Shown: positions 11,341 to 23,220 of the stretch, in pieces | Numbering within the stretch: the stretch's first letter is position 1 | Layout: every line of letters begins with the position of its first letter | NCBI GenBank assembly: GCA_032719365.1 | Contig: CM064871.1 | Location: forward strand, 33,205,566-33,269,565 | DNA from: Prinsepia uniflora | Lineage: Eukaryota > Streptophyta > Magnoliopsida > Rosales > Rosaceae | Direction: 5' to 3' | DNA: 64,000 nucleotides | Notes under the pieces: generated by a model | Told to the model about the DNA's origin: nothing | What the model saw: only the letters and a program-made list of their open reading frames with translations | Database searches by the model: none | Made by a program: the position numbers and the translations under genes

Positions 11341-12597
11341 ATGTCCAGTACGCCTTTGCTAGACTCCGTTGCAGCAGCGATAAGGAAATCCAGGGAAACA
11401 AGAGGAAATCTTACTACAAAAATTGTAGCTAAAAGAGCATTTCAAGAAATCATCAAGGATAAGACTTCTGTCTCAATTCATTCAGGAGAGTCAGAAGAGT
11501 TTGAAGAAGAAATTGAGGAAAAGATGGCTGAGGCTGCAACCCATGCTTTGGAGTTCTATGCTCAACCAATAATCCCTGATTCGCCTTCATGCGTAGTACT
11601 GTCACAGGCAGCAAGGAACTATGAACTTAAATCTTCATATTTTTCTATGTTTCCTTCATTCTTTACTACAAAAATTGTAGCTAAAAGAGCATTTCAAGAA
11701 ATCATCAAGGATAAGACTTCTGTCTCAATTCATTCAGGAGAGTCAGAAGAGTTTGAAGAAGAAATTGAGGAAAAGATGGCTGAGGCTGCAACCCATGCTT
11801 TGGAGTTCTATGCTCAACCAATAATCCCTGATTCGCCTTCATGCGTAGTACTGTCACAGGCAGCAAGGAACTATGAACTTAAATCTTCATATTTTTCTAT
11901 GTTTCCTTCATTCTTTGGTTTGCCTAATGAGGATCCATTGGCTCATATTAAAGAGTTTTACATAGTTGTTAATTCATTGCCCTTGCAGGGACTTTCGAAG
12001 AATGATTTGAGGTGTAGGATTTTTCCCTACACATTGAAGGAACGGGCCAAGGCTTGGCTCATGACTTTGAAGCCTAAGTCCTTGGAGACATGGGATGAGG
12101 TTGTAAAGAAGTTTATGGACAAGTTCTTTTCCCCCCAAAAGACAGCAACCCTAAGAGCTCAAATTTTCAATTTCAGACAAGATGATACTGAAACATTTAG
12201 TGAATGCTGGGAAAGATTTAGAGGACTATTGCTGCAGTGTCCACACCATGGGTTACCTCTTTACCTTCAAATGCAAATTTTCTTTCACAGATTAACGTCT
12301 ACATGTCAATCAATGTGTGATAATGCAGCTGGTGGTGCTCTAAAGAAAAAGAGTCCAGAGGAGTCTCAAGAACTCTTTGAGATGCTGGGTTCTAATATGC
12401 ATCAATCAAGAGGGAAGAGAAGTGGTGCATATGAAGTTCATTCAACTAATGACGTTTCTTTCAAGATTGACAACTTGGAAAGGAAACTTGACGCTGTGCT
12501 TTCAAAGTTAGGCTCATCTCATGCCTCTCAAAGTGCTACATATGCTGATTACGATCAAGAGCAAGCCAATATGATGAATTGCTACAACGTCTCATGA
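11341..12597 (+). pseudogene. gag: Athila gag, truncated and fused at duplication junction
   Basis: A 418-codon frame starting MSSTPLLDS. An 84-residue block is repeated twice in tandem (residues ~25-108 and ~109-192). The retrotransposon gag domain follows, with GLPNEDPLAHIKEF, FPYTLKERAKAWL, ETWDEVVKKFMDKFF, FRQDDTETFSECWERF and LLLQCPHHGLP, blocks typical of Athila/Tat capsid proteins. The frame runs without a shift to residue ~414, then crosses the duplication junction and ends after four foreign codons. In the other copy the same gag has a one-base insertion near 27081. The native protein would assemble the cytoplasmic virus-like particle. Confidence 0.9.
11413..11916 (+). repeat. Perfect 252-bp tandem repeat inside gag, copy 1
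   Basis: Bases 11413-11664 and 11665-11916 look identical. The length is a multiple of three, so the reading frame is kept and 84 residues are duplicated exactly. Confidence 0.95.
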
Positions 12598-13472
12598 ATT
12601 TTATGTTCGTCGAACAAATAGGAAAAATAAAGGAGGTCTTCGTTGATGACATGCTCGTCAAGACTACATCGACCGACCAACACATCTCCAACCTTTCGCG
12701 GATGTTTGACATACTCAAGAAATATAGGATGAGGCTAAACCCAGCTAAATGTGTCTTCGAGGTAGGCTCTGGAAAATTTCTAAGCTTCATGATAAGCCAA
12801 CAGGGGATGAAGGACAACCCAGAGAAGAACAAGGCACTCATCAACATGGAGTCCCCACGCACACTGAGAGAAATACAAAGTCTCACAGGCCGAGTCACAT
12901 CTCTTACCTGTTTCATCTCCAAGGAAACATACAAGTGTGTGCCATTCTTCAAAGCCCTTGAGGGCAAGTCTAAACACATAACCTGGAATAAAGAATGGAC
13001 CAAGGCCTTTACCGAGCTAAAGGAATACAAGGGCAGAGAACCACTACTTGCAAGACCCAAAGTGGGAGAGCCCTTGTTCATCTACCATTTTTACTTCCTA
13101 TCTGAAACAAGCTTGGTGCTTGTAAAATTAAAGGATAGAGCGGAACATTCAATGTACTATGTGAGCAAGGCGCTTAAAAACGCCAAGACTAGGTACACCA
13201 ATCTTGAAAAGCTATATTTTTCTCTAATCATGTCGTCTCAGAAGCTCAGACCCTACTTCCAAGCTCATACAATGATCGTGATGATGGACAAACCACTACA
13301 ACAAGTGCTCCAGAAGCCCGAGACATCTAAAAGACTACTCAAATGGCCAATTGAACTTAGCGAGTTCAATATGCCCATCGCTGACTTGGTCTCAAAGATC
13401 TCATATGCCCCAGCCGAACCTATAGAGGAGAGCTCCCACTCTTCAGTATTCCGTAACACATACATGACATAA
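12585..13472 (+). pseudogene. pol: Tat-type gypsy reverse transcriptase/RNase H fragment
   Basis: This reads as the second half of a Ty3/gypsy RT and its RNase H. It begins at QRLMNFMF, with the catalytic FVDDMLVK (Asp codons at 12645-12650) intact. Then come LNPAKCVFEVGSGKFLSFMIS, the thumb/connection, and RNase H with YYVSKALKNAKTRYTNLEK and a VMMDKPLQQVL block. The N-terminal RT, protease and gag are absent here because the tandem-duplication junction lies at 12584/12585. The block order matches Tat-lineage elements. The frame is open for 297 codons if read through the junction from the gag side, but no complete pol remains. Confidence 0.88.
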
Positions 13473-13910
13473 GACCATAGTTGGACACCACCAAGCCTAC
13501 TTAACTCCTCTACGTGGATGGATCGGCCTGCCAAAGCGGCTCAGGAGCAAGACTCATCCTTACTACCCCAAATAAGGTGAAGATGGAATACAATTTTTGA
13601 TTCATTTTTAAGGCTTCCAACAATGCATCCGAGTACGAAGCTCTTCTCGCTGGACTCCGCCTAGCCAAAACCATGGAGGCCAGATAGATCCAGATCTATA
13701 GCGACTCCCAGCTCATTGTTAACCAGATTAACGATGCGTTTGAAGAGAAATACTTTTCAATGGAACTATACAGGACTTTTGCCATATCTCTCTTGGATAG
13801 TTTCGAGGGCCACACAATCACAAGAATCCCAAGGTTAGAAAACAGCCACGCTGACATTTTTGCTAGGCTTGCTTCCTTCCTGTGAAAAAATAAGTCGGAG
13901 CATCCATATA
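13473..13910 (+). pseudogene. Second (plant-type) RNase H domain of Tat element
   Basis: After a stop, another frame gives LYVDGSACQSGSGARLIL (from about 13508), NNASEYEALLAGLRLA and IYSDSQLIVNQIN (from about 13696), then a LENSHADIFARLASF ending. These are the blocks of the additional archaeal/plant-type RNase H found next to the gypsy RNase H in Tat-lineage elements, and they fix the lineage assignment. Stop codons near 13599 and 13686 break it. The domain is interrupted downstream by a Cassandra insertion. Confidence 0.85.
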
Positions 13911-13915
13911 GAGAT

Positions 13916-14246
13916 TGTAAGACCCGTGTCCTGGAGGGAATAGTGAAAAATCCCACATTCCTGTGATGGGGGAATGGTCTGGGAAGGGAATGGTGGTGTG
14001 CCTTAAAGGTGTAGGCACACACCTATCTAGCATGAGGCCTTTTGGGAGCTCAGTGGCTTTGGGGGGGATTGGAACCCCAAAGTTAAGCGAGTTGAGGCTG
14101 GTGCAATTCCAGATGGGTGACCCCCTGGGAAGTTGCACCGTGAGCTCCCGAAAACAAAACCATGAGGGCAAGGGCAAGGAGGCCCAAAGCGGACAATATC
14201 GTGCTAGATGAATCGGGACCTGACAGAAGAGGGTCGGGTCCTGACA
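13916..14246 (+). repeat. Cassandra 5' LTR
   Basis: 331 bp, differing from the 3' LTR (14318-14648) at about eight positions. The tail contains a small internal duplication (CCTGACAGAAGAGGGTCGGG followed by TCCTGACA), so the terminal TCCTGACA-type motif occurs twice. Confidence 0.9.
14005..14143 (+). other. 5S rRNA-like sequence in Cassandra 5' LTR
   Basis: It aligns with plant 5S rRNA, most clearly over AGTTAAGCG (14081-14089; box A) and GATGGGTGACCCCCTGGGAA (14112-14131; intermediate element/box C). The 5' third is diverged. It is not a functional 5S gene, but the internal Pol III control region is the best kept part. Confidence 0.85.
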
Positions 14247-14317
14247 ATTTGGTATCAGAGCCAGATCCCGACTGGGAAGTGTGCCAGCGAGGACGCTGGG
14301 CCCTAAGGGGGGTGGAT

Positions 14318-14648
14318 TGTAAGACCCGTGTCCTGAAGGGAACGGTGAACAATCCCACATTCCTGCGATGGGGGAATGGTCTGGGAAGGGAATGGTGGTG
14401 TGCCTTAAAGGTGTAGGCACACACCTATCTAGCATGAGGCCTTTTGGGAGCTCAGTGGCTTTGGGGGGGATTGGAACCCCAAAGTTAAGCGAGTTGAGGC
14501 TGGTACAATTCCAGATGGGTGACCCCCTGGGAAGTTACACCGTGAGCTCCCGAAAACAAAACCGTGAGGGCAAGGGCAAGGAGGCCCAAAGCGGACAATA
14601 TCGTGCTAGATGAATCGGGACCTGACAGAAGAGGGTCGGGTCCTGACA
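14318..14648 (+). repeat. Cassandra 3' LTR with 5S-like sequence
   Basis: 331 bp. Box A-like AGTTAAGCG starts at 14483 and GATGGGTGACC at about 14514. A few substitutions differ from the other LTR, for example in GGTACAATT and GTTACACC. Confidence 0.9.
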
Positions 14649-14653
14649 GAGAT

Positions 14654-15449
14654 CCTAGATCAGCCAAACACTCAGCACTTCAACGCCAATTCCACATGGA
14701 TGGCTCCTCTGATCGCCTTCCTCACCGACAAAACTCTCTCTCCTAACAAGATTGAAGCGAAGAAGATCCGACGGCTAGCTACCTGATACACCATCATCAA
14801 TGGCCAACTTTACAAGTGAGGATTCACTCTTCTTCTCTTGAAGTGCCTTGTCCTAGAGGCCATAAGAGCCATCCTAGAAGAGATAGACTCTAGTATTTGC
14901 GGTCACCACTCTGGTCCACGATCTATGGCACACAAGGCCTTCCACCAAGGGTTCTATTAGCTGAACATGCATACAGATGTGGAAGAGTTCACTAGATGAT
15001 GCAACAAGTGCTAGCGTTTCGTGCATTTCCTCCATCTTTCTCTAGAAAATCTTACACCCATGCTCAGCCCATGGAAATTTTCACAAAGGAGACTTGACTT
15101 AATTAGCAAGATGCTGATCGGAAAGGACCAGACAGAGTACGCCGTCATTGCAATGGACTATTTCACGAAGTAGGTCAAAGCCAAGGCTCTCGCCTCCATC
15201 ACTACGACCCAGATTGAAACGTTTATCTTCCAAAACATCAAATGTCGTTTCAGTTTTCCACAAAATATTATTACAGATGACATGAAGCAATTTGATAATG
15301 CTCGCTTGCTCGTCTTCTGCGGAAGACACAACATCAACAAGTTCTTTGCCTCCCAGACTCATCCACAATCAAATGGCCAGGTCGAGGCTGTCAACAAAAT
15401 CATCAAACCCACTCTAGAGACTCAACTCGATGAAACCAAAGGCAAATCG
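14654..15449 (+). pseudogene. Tat-type gypsy integrase, N-terminal and core, copy 2
   Basis: Downstream of the Cassandra insertion the frame gives TLSPNKIEAKKIRR, then the zinc-binding integrase N-terminus (EIDSSICGHHSGPRSMAHKA ... CNKC) and the catalytic core. The core has AMDYFTK, an ITDDMKQF block near 15273 and a SQTHPQSNGQVEAVN block. Stops occur where Trp codons are expected. The core half equals 1-446. It ends near 15449, where the reverse LTR is inserted. Confidence 0.85.
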
Positions 15450-17395
15450 TCAAAAAAAATTATACATGTTTTATTAAACAAAGAACTCTGAACACTAACT
15501 CTAGAGTGATACTTTTCAAGTGCACAAAATTGTGTAACAAAGTTTAGTAGGATTGCAAAGGTCGATCCCTCAAGGACTTGTTTCAACGGGATTCCACTTT
15601 AGAATATAAAGAGATGAAAACTTGATTGATTGATTAACGCGAACTAGGGCTTACTATTCACCATTTACAAATTATAGTTGTCGTTAGATTTCCTTGACCT
15701 AATTACTATGCCTATTCTGAATTAAGTGCTCATGCAGGGGTCTGACTAAGGCCTAACCCACACCCATTATCCTCTCTTAATTTGCATTTTAAGATTAATT
15801 TCCATTGTAAAACTTCTATTATCGATGGTGCGTGATAATGCATGAAACACAAAGAGGATTTAATGACACTACACTACCCCTAGAAAAGTGATGTACAATC
15901 CTAGGTTGTCATGAGTTTAAATTACGAATAAGATTCCCCCTCTGAAACGTGATGCTATTAATTTCAAAATAATATGATGGTTCGTCAAGAAATTACATTG
16001 ATAATTATACACAAATAAGGTAGCTATGCTTATAAGCGTAAACTGAGTTCATGGAGTAGAGTAATCCAAAAAATTCAGCATACATAATAATCATAGTCAA
16101 GAGCCAGAAATCTAAGTACAAACAAACATGGTGAGGGCTTCAAGCAACCCCAATCTTAAAGGAAACTACTCACACATGCTTCGATTAATCAACATTGTAA
16201 CAGAGTGCATAAAACGTACAGAGAAAAGGAAATTTAAAACACAAATACAAAGGAGCAGTGAGGCGTAGAAAAAGGGGTACAAAAACGTCTTCGTCTCCCA
16301 AGCTTCACGACAAAACCTTAGAACAAAACTGAATGGAAAACTGAAGGTACTTTAATGAACGTGGCAAAGAAAACTGAAAACAATTATTCTAAGGTATGCG
16401 TTTTTATGTATATGTGGTAACCCTAATTTTTCTAAATACAAGAATATTTATAGAGAGGCATGAATCCTCTAAAACAGGAGAGATTTTGGCAGGAAATCTT
16501 TGTATAACTTGGATTGGAACACATGTCTTGCTTTGAGTGGAAGAGCAAATCTGAATTTGATGAGGAAAGGGTTTTTTTTATTGTTTTTTTTTTGCGGCAA
16601 GAACAAACACAAGGGCTCTGCCTTCTCTCCAATCTTTAAGGAACTTATCACGCTGAAAATAAGGAAGGATAAGCTAGTCAATCCCATAAATCTTGAACTT
16701 GGACAACTGGTGCACGTTGAGATTGGTTCAAACTTATTCCAAGTGTGAACACAAGTCAATGACGGCCAAGAAAAAGGGTAGGAAGCTTCTAGGTCAATCT
16801 TGGGTGATTTAATTGCATCAATGATGTGTTTTTGACACTTGGAGATGAGCTGGGTGGTTTGATCACGTCCAAGACATTGGAAAATGCAAGAACAGGGCCA
16901 AGACCCTAGAAGAACACGAACCGGGGCCTAAAAATAGTGATTTTCAAAGTACCTCAGAACTTGGCCATGACGGAACACCTCGATAGAAGGCACATATTGT
17001 GTCCCAAGAGGATATAGAGGGCCAAAAAATATGGCCGTTCGGACATCAGAACAAGGAGGCCAAAAGTTGGCTAGAAGTTGCTCTTGAGTTGCTTGTGGCA
17101 TGCTCCAGAGGATCCATTTTCGAAAGTGTGGCAAACCAGGCCTTCACAGTGTACTTGGAACGTGTGCTCCCAATAAGTCATAAGAACACAGAGGGGCCCT
17201 AAAAATATTCATGGGAAGACATATAATAGAGAGGTTAAAATGGGGTATATTGAGGTGTGTGAAGGGGCTGGCACATGAGCATCCAGTGGCATGTCCATGG
17301 GCAAGACTAGAGCTCGGTAAGGGATAGAAGCATGGCTAGGGGCTAGGGGCACGGCTAAGGACTCAGTTGAGAGTTTAGGTCCAAATTTGGCCCGC
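15450..17395 (-). mobile_element. Reverse-oriented Athila-like LTR, copy 2 (right part)
   Basis: Duplicate of 447-2396 with a handful of differences (a 2-bp deletion near 16475, a shorter T run near 16590). Minus-strand TATAAATA at about 16441-16448. Confidence 0.6.
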
Positions 17396-20300
17396 TGATA
17401 AGCTGATAATTAGACATCTTTTAATATCAATTTTCCTTATGTTTTACTTTGTTAGAACCGTAATAATGTCATTTCTAACTTACTTTATGAATTTTAGGTA
17501 CTAACGCAAAAATGATGAGTTAAAGGTCCAAAAATGATGAAATGAAACATTTAGCCTTGGAGCCCAAATCGAGCCCGTGGGCAGCCCATGGGCATACCCA
17601 TGTGCCAACACCATCTACGAAGATGTTCCACTGAGAAGGACCTACCCGTGTACCTGAGCTTATGCCCAGCGAGTGCCCGTTCCTAGCGAGTGCCCATGCC
17701 CAGTGGTGCACCTTCCTTTTGGCACAAGGACTAATGTTACTTCCCAAGTGCGGCTAGGATTTCCAAAAGGCAGCTAGGACACCAAAATGCAGCAATGACA
17801 TGAAACAATCACCCAAGTGCGATTAGGATTAGAATAATCCCTCAAAGTGCGGCAAAACCTTCCCTTTTGCAATTTGGATATGTAGCCGCATATTTCCTTC
17901 TCTTTTTATACAAGGATTATTACTAGATTAGGACTTGTCTTTCTTATTCAATTAGGATTGAGCTAGGGCTTTTTTCTATGCCTATAAATACTTAGTTTTA
18001 TTCATTAGTGAATGGGTCTCTCATTCTTTACACCAAAACTCTTCTTAAACCAATTTTCCCTTTTTAACAATTCGAGATTTCTTTTGCAAAGTCCATTTAC
18101 ACCATACACCATAATAAACACCTTCATCCATGACAAACTAGGGCAATTCTTGGTTGTCTCACCAAGGAGTGTTGAGCCACTTTGCATCCCTAGGGAAATT
18201 CCCGAGATTAAAAGTGTAACTCGATCCTCTTATCCTGTAATTATCTTTTGTTATTGAATATCCTTTTGTTGGATCGATCATTAATAAATTTCCGGTTTTA
18301 TATCTTATATGAATTTCAATAATCTTCCATATGTTCTAATACCTTAGCTTTTTCTATGCTTGTATGTTGTGCTTAATGCTTGATTGGATCTCTAGGGTAA
18401 TTCCCGAGTCTAGATCATTGAAAGTGTTTAGGGTAATTCCCGGCATGTACTTGAGATAATATGTTTGTGTTTCATAAAACTAAGGTTATGGAATTTTGTA
18501 GGGTTTGCCCTTAGCATAATTTATGAATGAGTTAAGTTTTAATAGATTAGGTTAGTTTAATCACGTAGAACATTAAAATCCATCAATTACCCCTAATTAA
18601 TCAATCAATCGACAATCATTCTTAGGTAATCTCAATCCCCAGTTTAGAATGATCCCTATTTACTAATGCTACAATCTACAAAAAAAAAATGGTTTTAATT
18701 TGCATATGTTTTCATTAAGTGTTGAGTGTGACTTTGTGTTTACTTTAATGCTTGATTATTGCATATCAATTTTTGGCGTCGTTGCCGGTGATTGAAAAAT
18801 CTCGTGTAATCTCGTTTGTGTAAATATGTTTATAGTGTAACTATCTTACTTGTGCATAACTTCCATACTTGTACATTAATTGCAATTGTAAATATTAAAT
18901 ATGTTTTAATTTTTTCGTTTTCTGGAACTCTTCACTGCCTTGTTTTGTGAAATTTATTTGACATAGCTAGACATCTTAGAAATTTTTGAAACATTACAGA
19001 GTTGTTTGATGGTGTGTTTAATACGTGCCCATAAACTTGCGCTGAAATCAGACTAGTGAATAATTCTGAAAAGTTCTGACGAGTTGTTGTGCTCAAATTT
19101 GTGTGATTTTGGAATGTGTATTTGTTGTGCATATGTGAACAGATTAAAATTGTATATATTACTTCCTTTTACCTTAGTTCCTAGTTTTTTTAAAACTTTG
19201 TAAACAATCACCTAACTCTTTTGAAGAAACACTAAATATGGCAAATCACTTAATCTAAGGTCCATAAACTAGACTTGGGGACACCCTTGTCAACGAGTTG
19301 GCAAATGAACTTGTCCCTCAGGTTAAAAATGGATTCAAGCCTTACCTAGATCCAATTGGTGAGCACGATGTGGAGTTGGAAAGAGTGCATAGGCGTCACA
19401 TCGTATGAGTTGATTGAAGCACTTCGTTTACGTTGAATGGACGTTAAACTTAAAGCGCTTGTTGGAAGGCAACTCTGTGTATTCTAGAGCTGTGAAGGAT
19501 TTATCAACATAGATTTGCTTTCTCAAACCCTTCACTCTCTTTTATTTTGTTTACTTATGTTATTACTGCTTTATTTTGGTAAATCTTCCTTCCTTACTTA
19601 GATTCTATATTCATTTTCTATATGTATGCTTACATTGAGGACAATGTCGGATTTAAGTGTGGAGAAAGGGTTTGCACTTTTGTTTGTCATAAAACCATAA
19701 ACAAAACAAAAATCCAATCTTTAGTTTTGAATCTTTTTGTTAACGTAGTGTTTTTAACGAGTCTTAGAATGTCCTTTAATCTATTAATGATAAGAATGAA
19801 GGATAAACGAAGACAACATGGCAAAAAGATGATCACTACAACTTGAATTCATTTGTTAATGCTTTGTGATTGAATGTTTATGATTTGTAGTGCATAATGC
19901 ATGATAAACTAGTACAGAACGAGCATGTTAAGATATGTATGAAACATATGAACCCTATGTGAGCTTTAGAGCCTTATATACTTCTTCATTTAAATTGATA
20001 TGCATATGCCTCATAACTGCTTGCCATAAATTTTAATGAACTCTAGAGTACTAGAACTTATTCCTTTTGATTTTCAAAGCCTTTAAGTTAATAAGCTCTC
20101 TGATCTTGGAAATGATTAACCCAATAGGGTTAACACTACTTATTCAAATATCCATATCCCTATTTGATCGCGCAAGTGTGATCCCTTTAGTTTAACCCCC
20201 TTTGAGCCTACATTGAACCTTTTTTTCATCACCCTCAGATGACCTACTCACATGAACTTAGTATAGACATCTTTTACCCTTGTTCCTCGAACTTGGTTGA

Positions 20301-23106
20301 AGACTTGAAAGATGGAATGAGATACAAGAAATCGCTTTGATGATTGAAGACTTATATGTAAGCATAAGGAAGGACTTGTTCAAACTATGTTATTATTCAT
20401 TTCATTACCTCTCAAAAGAAGAAAAACAAATGTATGAAAAGAAAGAAAGAAAAAAAAAAGGGAGAACAAAGTTCTATGAGGTAATGAGTTATGAGTTGAG
20501 CTAAGTCCCGTATACCTGTGATTTGGAACAATGAAGAATGTAGGTATACAAGGAGAATCTAGGCCCCTTCACCTAATTGCAAACTCAAAGATGTCGATAA
20601 TAAAGATCAAGGCCCAACAAGATGATACTTGGCCTATGATTATGAAAAAACACTTATGCCTTTGTAATGGAGCCATTTGTTAAGTCGCGGAAAACAAATT
20701 AACACCACTATCCTAAACTCCATGCCTCTATACCTAGCTACATTACAACCTTCAATAAACACCTTATGATCCTTGAGCTGAGTGAATTTTGATGGATTGA
20801 GTCTATTACTTGAGTAAGCTTATGGTTTTGGTTCATTTGTGAAAGTATGTTACTTTCTTATGGTTTATGTTTGAAATTTTTATGAAGTACTTAATTTCTA
20901 TAATGTGAGCATCTTTCTCACATACCTCGAGTGAAAACACAAACCCCTTACTATTGGGTAGAAATCATGAGTGCATATCACTATGAGTTGATTCATACTT
21001 ATTCTATTCATGTTAAGATACATTCACCGAGTTTACTCATTGTCTTACTTGTCAAGGAACTTTGTGACTTTGTATTAGCTTTTGAATTCCATGTGCTAAA
21101 CAGCTTTTTAGTGTAAATCTTTGATGTCATACGTATGTTGATAAAATTTGAACCAATTGGTTAAGGGCTTAGTAGTTTTTCTTTGTTTTAGAAAGAAAAA
21201 CAAAAAGAAAAAGAATTATATATTTCAAGTTTTTGGTTAGTTTTGATATTTTCTAGGGCCTAGCAAAGTCTAAGTGTGGGGGGGAATTTGATCAGCTTAT
21301 AATTAGTCATCTTTTATATAAATTTTCCTTATATTTTATTTTGTTAGAACCGTGATTATGCCATTTCTAACATACTTTATGAAATTTAGGTACTAACTCA
21401 AAATGCTGAGTTAAAGGTAAAAAAGTAAAGAAATGGAACATTTAGCCTCGGAGCCCAAATCGAGCTAGTGTGCCAACACCATGTCCCAAGATGTTCCACC
21501 AAGAAGGACCTGCCTGTGTACTTGAGCTTACTCCTAGCAATTGCGCTTGCCTAGTCAATGCCCTTACCTAACGATTGCGCATGCCCAACAGTGCACCTTG
21601 GCACAAGGACTAATGTTAGGATTTCCAAAAGGCGACTAGCACACCAAAATAGGAAAAAGACTTGAAACAATCTCCCAAGTGTGATAAGGATTAGATTAAT
21701 CCCTCAAAGTGTGGCAAAAACCTTCCTTTTGCAATTTGGATATGTAGCCGCATATTTCCTTCCCTTTTCATACACGGATTATTACTGGATTAGGATTTGT
21801 CTTTCTTGTTCAATTAGGATTGAGCTAGGGATTTTTCTTTCTTATTCATTCGTGAAGGGGTCTCTCATTCTTTACACCAAAACACTGCTCAAACCAATTT
21901 TCCCTTTTTAACAATTCGAGATTTCTTTTGCAAAGTCTATTTACACCATACTCCATAATAAACACCTTCATCCGTGACAACCTAGGGAAATTCTTAGTTG
22001 TCTCACCAAGGAGTGTCGATCCACTTTTTATCCCTAGGGAAATTCCCGAAATTAAAAGTGTAGCATGATCCCATTACCCTATAATTGTCTTTTGTTATTG
22101 AACATTGTTTTGTTGGATTGATCTTTTATACAATTATAGTTTTATATCTTATATGAATTTCAATAATCTTCCTTGTATTCTAATATCTTAATTTTTGTTA
22201 TGCTTGTATGTTGTGCTTAATGCTTGATTGGATCTCTAGGGCAATTCCTGATTCTAGATCATTGAAAGTGTTTAGGGCAATTTCGAGCATGTACTTAAGA
22301 TAATATGTTTGTGTTTCATAAAACTAAGGTTATGAAATTTCGTAGTTTTTGGAATTCGCATAATTAATGAATGAGTTAGGTTTAAAGATGAGTTGATTAA
22401 TGTAAATAATAGATTAGGTTAGTTCAATCACATAGAACATTAAAATCCATCAATTACCCCTAATTAATAATCACACGGAAATCAAACTTATGTTGTCAGG
22501 ACCCAACCCTCCTCGGTCAGGACCCGACTCTAGCACGATATTGTCCGCTTTGGGCCTCCTTGCCCTAGCTCAATCCACCCCCCTTAGAGCCCAGCGTCCT
22601 CGCTGGCACATTTCTCGGTCGGGGTCTAGCTCTGATACCATTCTATCAGGACCCGACCCTCCTCGGTCAGGACCCGACTCTAGCACGATATTGTCCGCTT
22701 TGGGCCTCCTTGCCCTCACGATTTTTTTTCAGGAGATCACGATGCAACTTCCCAAGGAGTCACCCATCATGGAATTGCTTCAACCTAAACTCGCTTAACT
22801 TTGGAGTTCTAACCAAACCCAAAGTCACTGAGCTCCCAAAAGGCCTCGTGCTAGATAGGTGTGTACCTACACCTTTAAGGCACACCACCATTCCCCTCCC
22901 AGATTATTCCCCTCACAGGAATGTGGGATCGTTTACCGTTCCTTCTAAGACTCGGGTCTTACGTATGTACCCTTAATCCCCGGTTTAGAACGATCCATTT
23001 TTACCAATACTACAATCTATTATAAAAATGTTTTAATTTGCATATGTTTTCATTAAGTGCCGAGTGTGACTTTGTATTTATTTTAATGCTTGATTATAGC
23101 ATATCA
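17396..23106 (+). mobile_element. Non-autonomous Athila-like element (LARD-like), copy 2
   Basis: Duplicate of 2397-8107: 5' LTR 17396-18768, primer-binding site from 18774, 3' LTR 21289-23106 with nested Cassandra 22494-22963, flanks cccgc (17391-17395) and cccac (23107-23111). The internal domain is non-coding, with the same conserved motifs shifted by about 15.0 kb. Confidence 0.85.
22494..22963 (-). mobile_element. Cassandra TRIM, minus strand, 3' LTR deleted (copy 2)
   Basis: Duplicate of 7495-7964 with TSD tatgt at 22489-22493 and 22964-22968. One substitution was noticed (near 22780). Confidence 0.85.
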
Positions 23107-23220
23107 CCCACTTCTTCGTTTCAAGCCAGAATTCATCCTTTTTTTTTCATTAGCTTAAGATTAACCCTATATTCATATAATCTAGGGATAAGAAAAGTCA
23201 TTGAAATAATACATAGATAA
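23107..23220 (-). mobile_element. Remainder of reverse LTR, copy 2
   Basis: Duplicate of 8108-8221; the other end of the LTR that splits the Tat integrase. Confidence 0.5.

Larger units (their letters stand above)
1..12584 (+). repeat. Tandem 15-kb duplication, first copy (part)
   Basis: This stretch is repeated at 15004-27585 with the same order of nested elements and the same target-site duplications. By eye I found about 20 differences, such as single substitutions near 294, 624, 2465, 2632, 3510 and 7088, homopolymer length changes near 1585, 3685 and 6283, and a one-base difference near 12080. Identity stops abruptly at 12584 (27585 in the other copy), inside an Athila gag reading frame. 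The left end lies outside the window. Sharing of nested insertions and TSDs rules out independent insertion, so this is a segmental tandem duplication or an assembly duplication. Confidence 0.95.
9766..12584 (+). mobile_element. Truncated Athila copy (5' LTR plus partial gag), copy 1
   Basis: This is the duplicated 5' portion of the Athila element at 24765-38024: LTR 9766-11210, primer-binding site, leader and gag. It is cut off at the tandem-duplication junction. The left flank atata (9761-9765) equals the TSD of the full element, showing this is a duplicate and not a separate insertion. Confidence 0.93.
13916..14648 (+). mobile_element. Complete Cassandra TRIM with 5S rRNA-like LTRs
   Basis: A 733-bp element with two 331-bp LTRs (13916-14246 and 14318-14648), both TGTAAGACCCG...GGGTCCTGACA. 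Between them lie only 71 bp: primer-binding site TGGTATCAGAGCC (14250-14262, initiator tRNA-Met) and polypurine tract AAGGGGGGTGGAT (14305-14317). TSD gagat is on both sides (13911-13915, 14649-14653). Each LTR contains a degenerate 5S rRNA sequence. There is no coding capacity. I count about eight differences between the LTRs, so it is a fairly young insertion. The combination of TRIM size and 5S-bearing LTR defines Cassandra. Confidence 0.95.

Noticed and set aside
14005..14143. A genuine 5S rRNA gene
   Set aside because: The 5' third is diverged, it occurs in both LTRs of a TRIM with TSDs, and there is no 5S array.
1..15003. Two independent insertions of the same Athila and LARD-like elements
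   Set aside because: Both copies share TSDs, nested insertions and flanks, which independent insertions would not.
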